A stretch of DNA of 64,000 nt from G965212025 sp965212025 (GTDB lineage: Bacteria; Pseudomonadota; Gammaproteobacteria; Poriferisulfidales; Oxydemutatoraceae), in NCBI GenBank assembly GCA_965212025.1, contig OZ243039.1, positions 1,736,001-1,800,000 of the forward strand. The letters are read 5' to 3'. Made by a program: the position numbers and the translations under genes. The notes beneath the pieces were generated by a model. The model saw only the letters and a list, made by a program, of their open reading frames with translations, had not been told where the DNA came from and searched no databases. Of this stretch, positions 10,601 to 17,400 are shown piece by piece. The first letter of the stretch is position 1, and each line of letters opens with the position of its first letter.

Positions 10601-11410
10601 AGCTATGGCTTACAGGTCTACGCGAGTAATCGGGCGGGCGATGGGGTACCTGCCCAAACGTCCGAAAACAGGGGCACGTTCAGCACCATAGCGGTGCCTG
10701 GCAGACCTTCAGGTTTGCGGGTCAGATGGGAGTCCACAAATCGGGTGAACCTGGGTTGGGAAGCGGCGAGCAGCAACGGGGCGACGATAGACAGCTACCG
10801 GCTTTCCCTGGACAGAAAACGCTATTCCATCGCGGGAACTGGTACTTCTTATGTGCTGTCAGGCCATGCCTTGGCGCAGCTGCGTGAGGCGTACGCAGGA
10901 GGGGGGCAGATACGCTATTCGCTCCAGGCAGTCAACCATGCCGGGGCAGGCGCGATGGGCACAGCAGCATTTACTTTGCTCGATGTCCTTGATGGAACAT
11001 TGGTCATGCAGCTGGTGCACAAAGCGAATGGCCGTGTGCAGGTACACTTGGATTATTCGGGAAATGACGGATACGGACGCACTACGGATCACGCCGACTT
11101 CGGAGCTCCGGTTGATGGAATATTGCTCGGCTTGGGATATCGGGTACAGCTGCTTTTGTCTGGAGAACTGATGGAGGAACGGTTTATTGCAATGCCGGCA
11201 CCAGGGGGAACCGTCAAGATGGAATTTACGGGGCTGCAAGGTGGTATTGCGTACGAAGTCCGGGCATTCCCCCGGGACGGCATGGCTGAGCTGCCAGGAG
11301 TGAGCCGTTTTATTAACTGGGATCCCGAGAACCCGACTACGTCAGGATCTGTCTCGCACCACGTCAAGGAATTGCGCCTTAAAGTCTTTTTGGGCGGCAT
11401 GGTTCGCTGA
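1682..11410 (+). CDS. Giant secreted trypsin-like protease / GLUG-repeat / Fn3-like protein A
   Basis: The product (3242 residues) appears to be an extracellular protease-adhesin. A Sec signal peptide (long basic n-region, then WLLVGVSIITS, likely cleavage after AFG) is followed by a prodomain-like beta region and a PA-clan serine protease domain of the lysyl-endopeptidase type. His302 (VWHLF after CGTGSLLKNK), Asp350 (DWGLV) and Ser438 (GGSGSP) form an apparent complete triad. Four super-modules follow, starting near bases 3180, 5150, 7158 and 8808. Each has a DPWQV-TLCQLQ type header, an array of GLUG repeats (VGGLVG then SYATG-like), a closing Cys/Trp segment and fibronectin-III-like domains. 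The C-terminus reads LRLKVFLGGMVR, shared with copy B. ATG 1682 was chosen because it directly precedes the signal peptide and is conserved in copy B; no good ribosome-binding site is visible. Substrate unknown. Confidence 0.85.
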   Translation: MKKAGYRFPDTQRSGGDGWLKWLLVGVSIITSNSPAFGQDQKFLADQGFAASPLPEVQHAREAARSVYPTRAQRLDLGDFSTQEEDKILELLSVSTVNYTGIYREVRLRRANWALVKQKDGFDVWQAHIHSPTAVSLGVHFRNFHLDPGMAVKLYSLTDEQDPVEEYTGEGRAGNRDGFWSYPMSGDAIVVEFRTPTASGLEPGAFPFAVEKVNHTFKDRNGELPGTQLQKFQARSGECQYHDKTENTADFVNSDMPAHVRKASLGTVLICAYGEQASACGTGSLLKNKSGDGALYALSVWHLFVIDVEDPNAENKPYINSDFSVVLKSEAAGRARAGGSRLIAGSATNDWGLVRIEGQFSGWGNYELLDWKVHSPEVFDGYVLHHSYLLAQQYSPFRNAYPQTSSLDASKSARCSGPVCAGRFIGEFTGYRAEFGGSGSPAFFEDTSSVVGTYNSFYGCFPSFAGMGNIYKNPRVFNALNYGDAYFHGSQFPYVDPEFACPVNSQAMAGSGTESDPYQVENICHLRGVEAPPQSHYVQIKDIEALATHGWRNGFTPIRSFSGTYDGNGYKISNLKIGVAGGKSENVGLFRRLQGGLLKRVKLVNVLANKGVNVGSLVGLNDRGTIEDSEVDGKVDGYRTIGGLVGLNQGGVIRNSTATVRVGESSRDIFVAGGLVGQNDGGTVEGSRALGAVTGGNQVGGLVGKNMGSVTSSHATGNVTGTHAVGGYVGGLVGWHLGGTISGSFARGQVVGAAPGTGGLVGVSEVNASIVNSHVGVSARVSGKNHVGGLVGENQGNISGSYARGAVTGVSQVGGLVGENKGSISDSYSQGTVTGDSQTGGLVGGNSGLVRSAYSTGAVAGANFPGRLAGVNSGTIARSYASRLGDGDSLVGVNDGAVQDSDLRTVEQMECSMAPPVNLCREAGVYLDWDSRIWHFGHSRMLPVLRAVTDVPAAPLAVRKGWGSEGGLTLQWEHRGTAVNFFEVEVDGTIQDTRASRFTFDGTLMAELRGRYAGGSEIHYSIRGSRGGVAGDAASGSFHLMNVPGAVEIRTASGLSMVRLTIVGTADDGYGRAPGSSMYGKPAGGIALDLAYHVRLFSKGLLKEERRVTQQEPSNSTVVEFSGLEGGSRYEVRIFAENKVGAGPTVEAPVFTYVAACPWAAVITAAGSGSEDDPWQVGTLCQLQEMRYDPAAHYRLTDDIDAKQSHGWRDGKGFPPIEYFSGSLDGSGHSVLNLLINPGSVDHVGLFGRLSGGALQSLALVDVTVRGRDAVGALAGRVEANGSIKGSTVTGLTVGRDRVGGMAGENHGLIKLSHSESTVAGTVSAQGDGNMIGGLVGNNYPGARIRSSHARGSVGGVNHVGGLVGFNQATLHHSHAWSTVNGQSYVGGLVGYNNGSINGSYSAGAVNGKGNVGGLVGQHDFHNSIVDSHSDSTVIGGWYFVGGLVGYSLGSILRSHATGAVSGNFWVGGLAGHNESLIKESYATGAVSGNEQVGGLAGNSVDRYNNNNSRILDSYATGLVSGNGQVGTLVGHSNATGMAANYALEQSAGSSAMEPVGSGEDAAAGNSFSRTLAQLQCPLSPGETCQGAASYSGWSTQVWYFGDGQTLPVHRALQPAPPAPPSRLQAKWNLEDELELSWTAAKTGSLNAGYWVEVAGHSLETESASFTFDSRLSQSLRSGYGDGDSLQVSVRGYNRHGVSEATTLAVKLLNSPGKLTAVRASAQAFSLRVLLMAPADDGYGQSPEDPAYGYAGAGVSVGLGYRVRLYTGGEPVQERERTHTDGETSAAVEFSGLAGDSRYEVVATPYNRVGEGSSFSLPVFTRPWQCDGEALALASDPGSSGSPGSEDDPWQVATLCQLQDIRSAPAAHYRLEGDIEAGPSRDWRVGEGFAPIAGFSGSLDGAGYRIFHLRVRSETLEDVGMFAQLQDGLLQQVVLVNAQFWGSVNVGALVGRNVGGRVVNSGATGSLFGGQVAGGLVGINAGTVSGSAARLTVEPGVQVAGGLVGKNLTGGSIDTSHAGGSVSGTALAGGLVADNQGSVTDSYTTASVIGKGLVAGLVANNRGTVSRSYAAGSVSGAGQSGSFAGNSPGAIVNSHAAGLTRVNGGIMPFVADNTRQGSGSLRTLQQLRCPTAPGLACAGRSTYSGWSAEVWSFGDHNALPVLRGFETPGKPLRLQAQWKSPSVLLLRWERPLDGRERIGHRVESGALSGETLSDYFMAEPDWLQKLRADHEGGSTPLLTVRGYNLYGVGEAARVSVRLLDVPGSPADVRVVPGISTLRLSFAPPSNDGYGRRPGDAGYAAPAEGVALRLAYRIRLYASGELVQERDVAPVDPLSPVTVEFTELVGAFEYRLEAFAHNTVGTGSPSTIRTVTRFPECAGKGLKGAPDDGSSDNPWQIATLCQLQDVRSDLQAHYVLAADIDAGSSREWQGGAGFHPIENFSGTFDGAGRQISALYIDRPQTDEVGLFSRLAEDGTVKGVVLVDARVRGKNRVGALVGFNGGTVMNSVVKSAQVFSTVGTGVGGLVGSNGGLLVNSGASAVVDGGRYVGGLVGYVKGKGRVVGSTVRASQVRGIESAGGLIGRIRGGTILHSSADAAVIVSGEGRDYAGGLVGYSHGSTILHCYATGSATAEEGDHVGGLVGFSNSTIAYSYADVSVSGDERVGGLVGFNAGSVHAGYALGTVQGRSYTGGLVGTNVHRIQDSYAVNPVVGESGSIGSLVGHSEPDAAIDRSYAPVSARAALVGSGPTGGASPRTLAQLRCPTVAGQECEGATTYAGWEPGAWYFSNVRTLPLLRALVDIPATPVDLAVSWESLDHLRFTWAAGSSAVDYYELELAGTIRKVTAPTFDFDGDFLAGFRKNSQGACPHPYQLRAVHGGVVGYPATGHFHLPGLPGTTTITELVPGQTTARLVLATMRRDGCASLAVDAPAASPDRAAGSGFGYVVVVSAAGRSTETFFPSGTFATEIEIGHLLPYRSYGLQVYASNRAGDGVPAQTSENRGTFSTIAVPGRPSGLRVRWESTNRVNLGWEAASSNGATIDSYRLSLDRKRYSIAGTGTSYVLSGHALAQLREAYAGGGQIRYSLQAVNHAGAGAMGTAAFTLLDVLDGTLVMQLVHKANGRVQVHLDYSGNDGYGRTTDHADFGAPVDGILLGLGYRVQLLLSGELMEERFIAMPAPGGTVKMEFTGLQGGIAYEVRAFPRDGMAELPGVSRFINWDPENPTTSGSVSHHVKELRLKVFLGGMVR

Positions 11411-11425
11411 GGGCATACACGAATT

Positions 11426-11510
11426 TAACAACCGGAAAAACGCGCAAGTCTTTTGTTTTTTAAGCGCGAAAGACGCGAAAAGGTTTTGTTTTCTGATGAA
11501 GGCCATGCGA
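11426..11510. repeat. Dispersed palindromic repeat, copy 3
   Basis: The sequence begins CGAATTTAACAACCGGAAAA 15 bases after the stop of giant gene A, continues with an arm AAGCGCGAAAGACGCGAAAA and ends in the TTTTGTTTTCTGATGA core. The homology between the two giant-gene copies extends into this element. Confidence 0.75.
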
Positions 11511-11584
11511 TTCAGGGTGGTATTTGATGTTTATAAAGAGATGGGAGGTCGTCGTATCGGAGGCGTTTGGACGCAAGTCTGTTT

Positions 11585-11720
11585 GTTTTAACCGCGAAAA
11601 ACGCGAAAACTGGTATTTACCATCGCATGATTTCAGTTTTGGTGTGGTTGTTTTTTAAGCGCGAAAGACGCGAAAAGGCTTTGCTTTCTGATGAATGCCA
11701 CCTTGTAGTGGTTAAAAATG
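11585..11720. repeat. Dispersed palindromic repeat, copy 4 (modules A and B)
   Basis: An arm TTTTAACCGCGAAAAACGCG is followed by module B (ACTGGTATTTACCATCGC, then ATGATTTCAGTTTTGG). A second arm AAGCGCGAAAGACGCGAAAA and the core TTGCTTTCTGATGAATGCCA come next. With copy 3 it fills the 318-base gap between giant gene A and the convergent mdh gene. No other gene is visible there. Confidence 0.75.
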
Positions 11721-11728
11721 CTGTATTT

Positions 11729-12712
11729 TTAGTTGAGGAGTTCGATAACCTCGTCTCGTTCCTCGACCAGTTCGCGCTCGGTTTTTTGCAGCATTTCCTG
11801 TGCGTAAGAACTGTGCTCCAGATTTTCGACGATTTGCCAGTTTCCGTCCTTGGTGGTGACGGGAAAAGAGAAAACCAATTCCGGCACGATTCCGTACGCA
11901 CTGCCAGAAAGCACTCCCATACTGGTCCAGTCATCTGCTTTGGTGCCGTGTGCCAAAATTCGGACATGGTCAATGATTGAAGATGCGGCAGACCCGGCTG
12001 ACGAGGCGCCACGGGCTTCAATGACCCGGGTGCCGCGCTCACGGACTTCAGGCACAAAAGTATCTTTCCACCACTGGTGGCCAACGAGGTCAAGCGCCGA
12101 TTCACCATCTGCCGTGCAATACGACAGATCCGGAAATTGTGTGGCCGAGTGGTTTCCCCATATCGTCATGCGTCTAATCAGGCGCCCAGGAACCCCGGTC
12201 TTTTGTGCCAGATTGGCAATGCCACGGTTGTGATCAAGGCGGGTCATGCAAGAGAAATTCCTAGGGTTCAAATTCGGGGCGTTACGCAAAGCGATCAACG
12301 CATTGGTGTTTGCCGGATTCCCGACGACTACGACACGTACATCCCGGGAAGCGTTGTCGTCAAGACATCTCCCCTGGGCTTGAAAAATTTTGCCGTTAGC
12401 TGACAACAAGTCTTTACGTTCCATCCCTTTTCCGCGCGGTCTGGCACCAACCAGCAACGCATAGTCGCTATCCCGGAAAGTATCATAGGACGATACGGTG
12501 CATTCCAGACCGTCAAGCAGAGGAAAATTGCAATCCATCAATTCCATGGCCACGGCGTCCAGAACTCTTTTGCACGGCTCAATATCCACCAATTGCAGCC
12601 TGACCGGTTGCTCAGAACCCAGCATATTGCCAGCGGCAATGCGGAACGCCAAGGCGTAACCAATATTGCCCGCGGCTCCCGTAATGGACACCTTGACTGT
12701 TTTTTTCGACAT
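11729..12712 (-). CDS. mdh: Malate dehydrogenase (NAD-dependent, cytosolic-type)
   Basis: This 327-residue enzyme interconverts malate and oxaloacetate in the TCA cycle. The N-terminal Rossmann motif GAAGNIGYAL (residues about 12-21), the cofactor-loop VVGNPANTNA, the LDHNR segment and the catalytic WGNHS histidine are all present. The overall pattern fits the LDH/MDH group 2 rather than the mitochondrial-type Mdh of enterics. A strong ribosome-binding site (AAGGAGGA) precedes the ATG at 12712. It follows zapE on the same strand with a 28-base gap, so the two may be cotranscribed. Its location close to sdhB fits a TCA cluster split by the giant gene. One caution: in this group the active-site loop usually has Arg residues, seen here as RPRGKGMER. 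Confidence 0.94.
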   Translation of the reverse strand: MSKKTVKVSITGAAGNIGYALAFRIAAGNMLGSEQPVRLQLVDIEPCKRVLDAVAMELMDCNFPLLDGLECTVSSYDTFRDSDYALLVGARPRGKGMERKDLLSANGKIFQAQGRCLDDNASRDVRVVVVGNPANTNALIALRNAPNLNPRNFSCMTRLDHNRGIANLAQKTGVPGRLIRRMTIWGNHSATQFPDLSYCTADGESALDLVGHQWWKDTFVPEVRERGTRVIEARGASSAGSAASSIIDHVRILAHGTKADDWTSMGVLSGSAYGIVPELVFSFPVTTKDGNWQIVENLEHSSYAQEMLQKTERELVEERDEVIELLN

Positions 12713-12740
12713 AGACTTCTCCTCCTTGTGTCAGCTTATT

Positions 12741-13877
12741 TTAAGCACCGTCTTCTGCAAGTTCCACTCCCCATCTTATGTGACTTTTTCCCAGATACTG
12801 CCGAGAACGCATTTCAATAAGGCGGCTTGCTGTTCGATGGAACATTTCACTCAGGCTCCCCGCTGTACACAGCTCGTGTGGCGTGGCGTCAGCTATGGTC
12901 AAAAGCTTAACACGCCGTTCGTATAGAGTATCAATAAGGTTGATAAAACGACGCGCGGCATCTTTTCGGTGCGTGAGAACAGGGACTCCGGAAAGTAGCA
13001 CATGGGTAAACCGGTTGGCAATTTCCAGGTAGTCAGCGACCGACCTCGGCCCTCCGCACAATACTTCAAAGTCCAGCCAGACCGTGTCAGTCGCGCTCTC
13101 GATAGCAGAGATGTTGCGTCCGTGCAGTTCAATGGTTTTATTTCGACCTCTCTCCCGGTTGGCAAGGCGTTTGAAGTAGGTTGCCATAACGTGCTGGTTT
13201 TGCTGGCTGTTTGGAACCATGAAAATATCATTTTTGCTCAGCAGGTTCAGACGGTGGTCGCTGATGCCGTTCAGGTTGACGATCTGGTAATGCTCATGCA
13301 TGAACTGGATGGCTGGCAAGAATCTTTCTCTATGCAGACCGTCCAGATAAAGATCGTCCGGTTCTGTGTTCGAGCTCATTAACAGGAAAATTCCGTGGGC
13401 GTGGAACGCGGGTAAGAGTTCACCAAGAATCACAGCATCAACAATATCAGTGACCTGGAACTCATCCAGAAAAATGACTTTGCTTTTTCTGGCGTGCTTC
13501 ATTGCGACAATTTGCAGTGGCGACTCCCGCTTCCTGATTGTTTTGAGCATGGAATGGATTTCTTGCATGAACTGGTGAAAATGCGATTTCCGCTTTTTCT
13601 TTAGCGCCAGACTGTCATAAAACACGTCCAGCAGAAAAGTTTTCCCTCTCCCGACCTTCCCCCATACATAAAGTCCACTGGGTGTGATTTCCTTGCGCAG
13701 GAGGCGAACCAGCCGTTTTGACCAAGTGTCAGAGCACGCATTCTCCTGCACTTTCCCGAATAAGGGCTCCAGCGCCCGAATAGATTTGAGCTGAGCGCTG
13801 TCTGCGCTGTAGCCCAGTTTAAACAAGCGTTGCTGGTAGGCTGCAAGTAGTGGCTTTTCGCTTTTTCCCTGGTGCAT
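12741..13877 (-). CDS. zapE: Cell division protein ZapE (AFG1-like ATPase)
   Basis: ZapE is a cytosolic P-loop ATPase that associates with the FtsZ ring and modulates constriction; its mitochondrial homologue is AFG1/LACE1. The 378-residue product has the Walker A motif GKVGRGKT (about residue 112), Walker B IFLDEFQVTD, and the family segment SSNTEPDDLYLDGLHRERFL. Length is typical for the family. It lies upstream of mdh on the same strand. The ATG at 13877 has only a weak ribosome-binding site. The gene is trapped between the two giant direct repeats. Confidence 0.93.
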   Translation of the reverse strand: MHQGKSEKPLLAAYQQRLFKLGYSADSAQLKSIRALEPLFGKVQENACSDTWSKRLVRLLRKEITPSGLYVWGKVGRGKTFLLDVFYDSLALKKKRKSHFHQFMQEIHSMLKTIRKRESPLQIVAMKHARKSKVIFLDEFQVTDIVDAVILGELLPAFHAHGIFLLMSSNTEPDDLYLDGLHRERFLPAIQFMHEHYQIVNLNGISDHRLNLLSKNDIFMVPNSQQNQHVMATYFKRLANRERGRNKTIELHGRNISAIESATDTVWLDFEVLCGGPRSVADYLEIANRFTHVLLSGVPVLTHRKDAARRFINLIDTLYERRVKLLTIADATPHELCTAGSLSEMFHRTASRLIEMRSRQYLGKSHIRWGVELAEDGA

Positions 13878-14177
13878 TAGTTGGGATTTCCGGAGTTTGG
13901 AAGAAATACAGTTGAACAGATCAGAATTATAAACTTGGTGCCAAAAGAATACCGGCGCATGGGTCGCGAAATACCCGCTCGCAATATTCAGAGTCTGGGC
14001 GCCGCCGCTCCGGCAAGCAAGTCATATCTTGCTTGGAGGTCTGCGTGTTGGGTTCCCGGCTGTTTTGCGCCTACCCGTCCGGTGCGCCAAGACTTGACCC
14101 AGGCTCAGGCCATGAAGCCAGCCAGTCTCCACCGAGCCACATCCCGTAAACGGGACTGTAGGCTCAAATGGTGTCTT
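13878..14177. other. Intergenic stretch between zapE and giant gene B with no convincing gene
   Basis: These 300 bases separate the divergent zapE and giant gene B. An open frame of 105 codons (13881-14198) has no ribosome-binding site or recognisable motif, and I do not accept it. A short perfect palindrome, TCCCGTAAACGGGA, lies near 14146. The zapE promoter should be in this stretch, but I cannot point to clear hexamers. Confidence 0.6.
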
Positions 14178-14221
14178 CGGGGTTTCCCGGTCGGATGAGA
14201 CCGGCATGTTCTCATGATAAT

Positions 14222-14250
14222 TTGCCAGATTGGGTGCTATTTTGTACAAT
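14222..14250 (+). promoter_or_regulatory. Predicted sigma-70 promoter of giant gene B
   Basis: TTGCCA at 14222-14227 and TACAAT at 14245-14250 are separated by 17 bases, as in copy A. The predicted leader to ATG 14444 is about 187 nt and is conserved with copy A at the nucleotide level, although reading frames inside it are not. Confidence 0.6.
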
Positions 14251-14443
14251 TAATCCACCAAGTGGTTTTCCGGCGCGTTCAGCCATGCTGAGACATAAGG
14301 CCAAAGTAGGTGAAGATCAGAGTCAGGGGATCGCTCAGAACGTCAGCCAGGAGAACAGACAGCGAATGTTGTGGCGGGAATTTTATGTCGTAGGCGGGTT
14401 ACACTCTCCTTTCTCGGCTCGCGTGGCTCGTAAGCCATTCACA

Positions 14444-17400
14444 ATGAAAAAAGCAGGTTACAGGTTTCCGGATACGCAGAGATCCGGTAGCCATGGCTGG
14501 CTGAAGTGGCTGCTCGTGGGTGTATCACTCATTACGTCAAGCTCGCCCGTCTTTGGTCAGGATCAGGAATCTCTGGCAGATCAAGGTTTCGCGGCCAACC
14601 CCATGCCGGAAGTGCGACACGCGCGTGAAGCCGCCCGGAGCGTGTACCCCACTAGGGCGCAACGACTGGATCTGGGAGCTTTCAGCACGCAGGAAGAAGA
14701 CAAAATCCTGGAGTTGCTCAGCGTGAGCACGGTCAACTACACCGGCATCCACCGGGAAGTCCGTTTGCAGCGCGCCAACTGGGCACTGGTCAAACAGGAA
14801 GATGGTCTTGATGTCTGGCAGGCGCATATTCATTCCCCTGCAGCCGTCCGTCTGGGGGCGTACTTCAGGAATTTTCATCTGGACCCGGGCATGGCGGTGA
14901 AGCAGTACAGCCTCACTGACGAGGAAGGCCCTGTTGAGGAATATACCGGCGAGGGTCGAGCCGGAAACAGAGACGGATTCTGGTCATATCCGATGTCGGG
15001 AGACGCCATAGTGGTGGAGTTCCGGACTCCCACGGCGTCCGGTCTGGAACCCGATGCATTTCCGTTCGCCGTAGAAAAAGTCAATCACACTTTCAAAGAC
15101 AGGAACGGTGGGTTGTCCGGCACGCAACTGCAAAAATTCCAGGCGCGGTCTGGAGCATGCCAGCATCACGACAAAACGGAAAACACTGCTGTGTTTGTGA
15201 ACAGCGATATGCCGGCGCACGTGCGCAAGGCCGCCTCGGGCACTGTGCTCATCTGCGTGAATGGCAAACATAGTTCGGGTTGCGGTACCGGAAGTTTGCT
15301 GAAAAACAAGTCAGGGGACGGTGCGCTCTACGCCCTGTCTGTCTGGCATCTTTTCTCGGCAGATGTGGATGACCCCGACGCCGATGACAAGCCTTATATC
15401 AATAGCGATTTCAGCGTTGCACTTAAAGGCGAAGCAGCGGGACGGGCACAGGCAAGCGGCTCGAGATTTATTGCAGGGAGTGCTCTTGGTGACTGGGGAC
15501 TGGTGCGCATCGAAGGGCAGTTCAGGGGCTGGGGGCGTTACCAGCTGCTGAACTGGAAGGCGCATGGCTCCGAGACCTTCGATGGGTACGTACTGCACTA
15601 CTCGTATTTGCTGCCGCAACAGTATTCCCCATTCGAAAACGCGTCTGCTAGCACTACGTTTCTGGGTCGGCGGTTTTTGACTCCTTTTACGGGCTACCGT
15701 GCTGAGTTTGGAGGCTCCGGATCGCCGGCATTTTATGAGGGCACGTCATCCGTGATGGGCGTCTATGTCTCTTTTTCGGGGTGCAATGGCGTCTTTTTCG
15801 GGATGGGCAATATCTACAAAAACCCAAGGGTCTTCAATGCCTTGAACTACGGGGATGCCTATTTTCATGGCAGCCATTTTCCCGATCTAGTTTCTGAGCC
15901 CGATATAGTTTCTGAGCCCGCATGCCTTGTGAATTTGCAAGCCATGGCAGGTTCCGGAACTGAAAGGAATCCCTATCAGGTAGAAAATATTTGCCATTTG
16001 CGTGACATGGGGGCATCGCCCCAATCACACTATGTCCAGATCAAAGATATAGACGCGACGCGTGTCTGGAGGAACGGCTTTACACCGATCAAGAGTTTTT
16101 CTGGCACTTATGACGGCAACGGTTACCAAGTTTCCAATTTGAAGGTCAACGTAGCAGGAGAAGAACTCGAGAATATCGGGCTGTTTGGCAGGCTGCAGGG
16201 TGGCTTGCTAAAGCGTGTGAAGCTGGTGAACTTTTTGACGAAAGTGGGTGTGAATGTCGGTTCTCTGGTTGGCCTGAATGATCGGGGGACGATTGAGGAC
16301 AGTGAAGTTGACGGCTGGGTTGACGGGCACGGAATTATCGGTGGGCTGGTTGGCCTGAATCAGGGCGGGGTCATCCGCAACAGCAAGGCGACGGTAAGGG
16401 TTGGGGAGAACTCCCGCGACATATTTGTTGCTGGCGGGCTGGTGGGTCAGAACGACGGTGGCACGGTTGAAGGCAGTCGTGCGTTGGGGGCAGTAACAGG
16501 AGGCAATCAAGTCGGGGGTCTGGTGGGTTGGCATCTTGGCGGCACCATCAGTGACAGCTACTCACAGGGCACAGTGATCGGAGGCAGTCAGGTAGGTGGT
16601 TTGGTGGGTGTGAGCGAAGGCAACGCCAGCATCGTGAAGAGCCATTCAAGTGCGGCAGTACTTGGGAAGAACCGAGTCGGGAATCTGGTCGGCGAAAACA
16701 AAGGCACCATCAGTGACAGCTATGTAAAAGGCAGAATATCCGGAAACAGTCAGATAGGCGGGTTGGCGGGAGGAAACAAAGGCACCATCAGTGACAGCCA
16801 TGCAGAAGGCGTGGTGTTCGGACGGGGTGGTCTGGTAGGCGGTCTGGTGGGAAAAAACGAAGGCACCATCAGTAACAGCCATGCAAAAGGCGCGGTGTAC
16901 GGAAGCAGACAGGTAGGCGGATTGGTGGGCCGACACCTTGGCGGCACCATCAGTGGCAGCTCCGCGCGTAACAAAGTTGTCGGAACAGCCTCCGGGATTG
17001 GGGGCTTGGTGGGTGTGAGCGAAGTCAACGCCAGCATCGTGAATAGCCATACACACCGGGATGCACATGTGAGTGGAGAGAACCAGATCGGGGGTCTGGC
17101 CGGCGAAAACAAGGGAGCCATCAGTGGCAGTCATGCACAAGGCACAGTATCCGGAGACAGTCAGGTAGGCGGTCTGGCGGGTGTGAACGAAGTCAGCGCC
17201 AGCATCGTGAATAGCCGTATGGACGTGTCAGCGCGTGTGACTGGAAAGAACCAAGTCGGCGGTCTGGTCGGCGAAAACAAAGGAAGCATCAGTGACAGCT
17301 ACGGACAAGGCGCAGTGTCCGGAGACAGTCAGACAGGCGGACTGGCGGGAGTAAACAGCGGTTCGGTCAGAAGCTCCTATAGCACCGGTGCTATAGCCGG

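Larger units (their letters stand above)
1415..11465 (+). repeat. Large direct repeat, copy A (giant protease-GLUG gene with its promoter)
   Basis: From about 1415 to about 11465 the sequence is closely similar to 14178-24570, with long identical stretches. The homology starts about 90 bases 5' of the first transcript base I predict and runs through the leader, the whole giant gene and into the dispersed repeat behind its stop. The copies lie in the same direction about 12.8 kb apart. They differ by point changes and by repeat-unit insertions, mostly in the first GLUG block. Confidence 0.93.

Noticed and set aside
11428..11720. Intrinsic terminator for giant gene A or mdh
   Set aside because: The stems belong to the dispersed repeat family and are not followed by a consistent T-run, although they might still slow transcription.
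13881..14198. Possible 105-residue protein between zapE and giant gene B
   Set aside because: No ribosome-binding site, no recognisable motif, and it overlaps the promoter region of giant gene B.
14168..14443. Ninety-two codons of open frame upstream of ATG 14444 in giant gene B
   Set aside because: Copy A has an in-frame stop at 1628, and the signal peptide begins at the conserved ATG.
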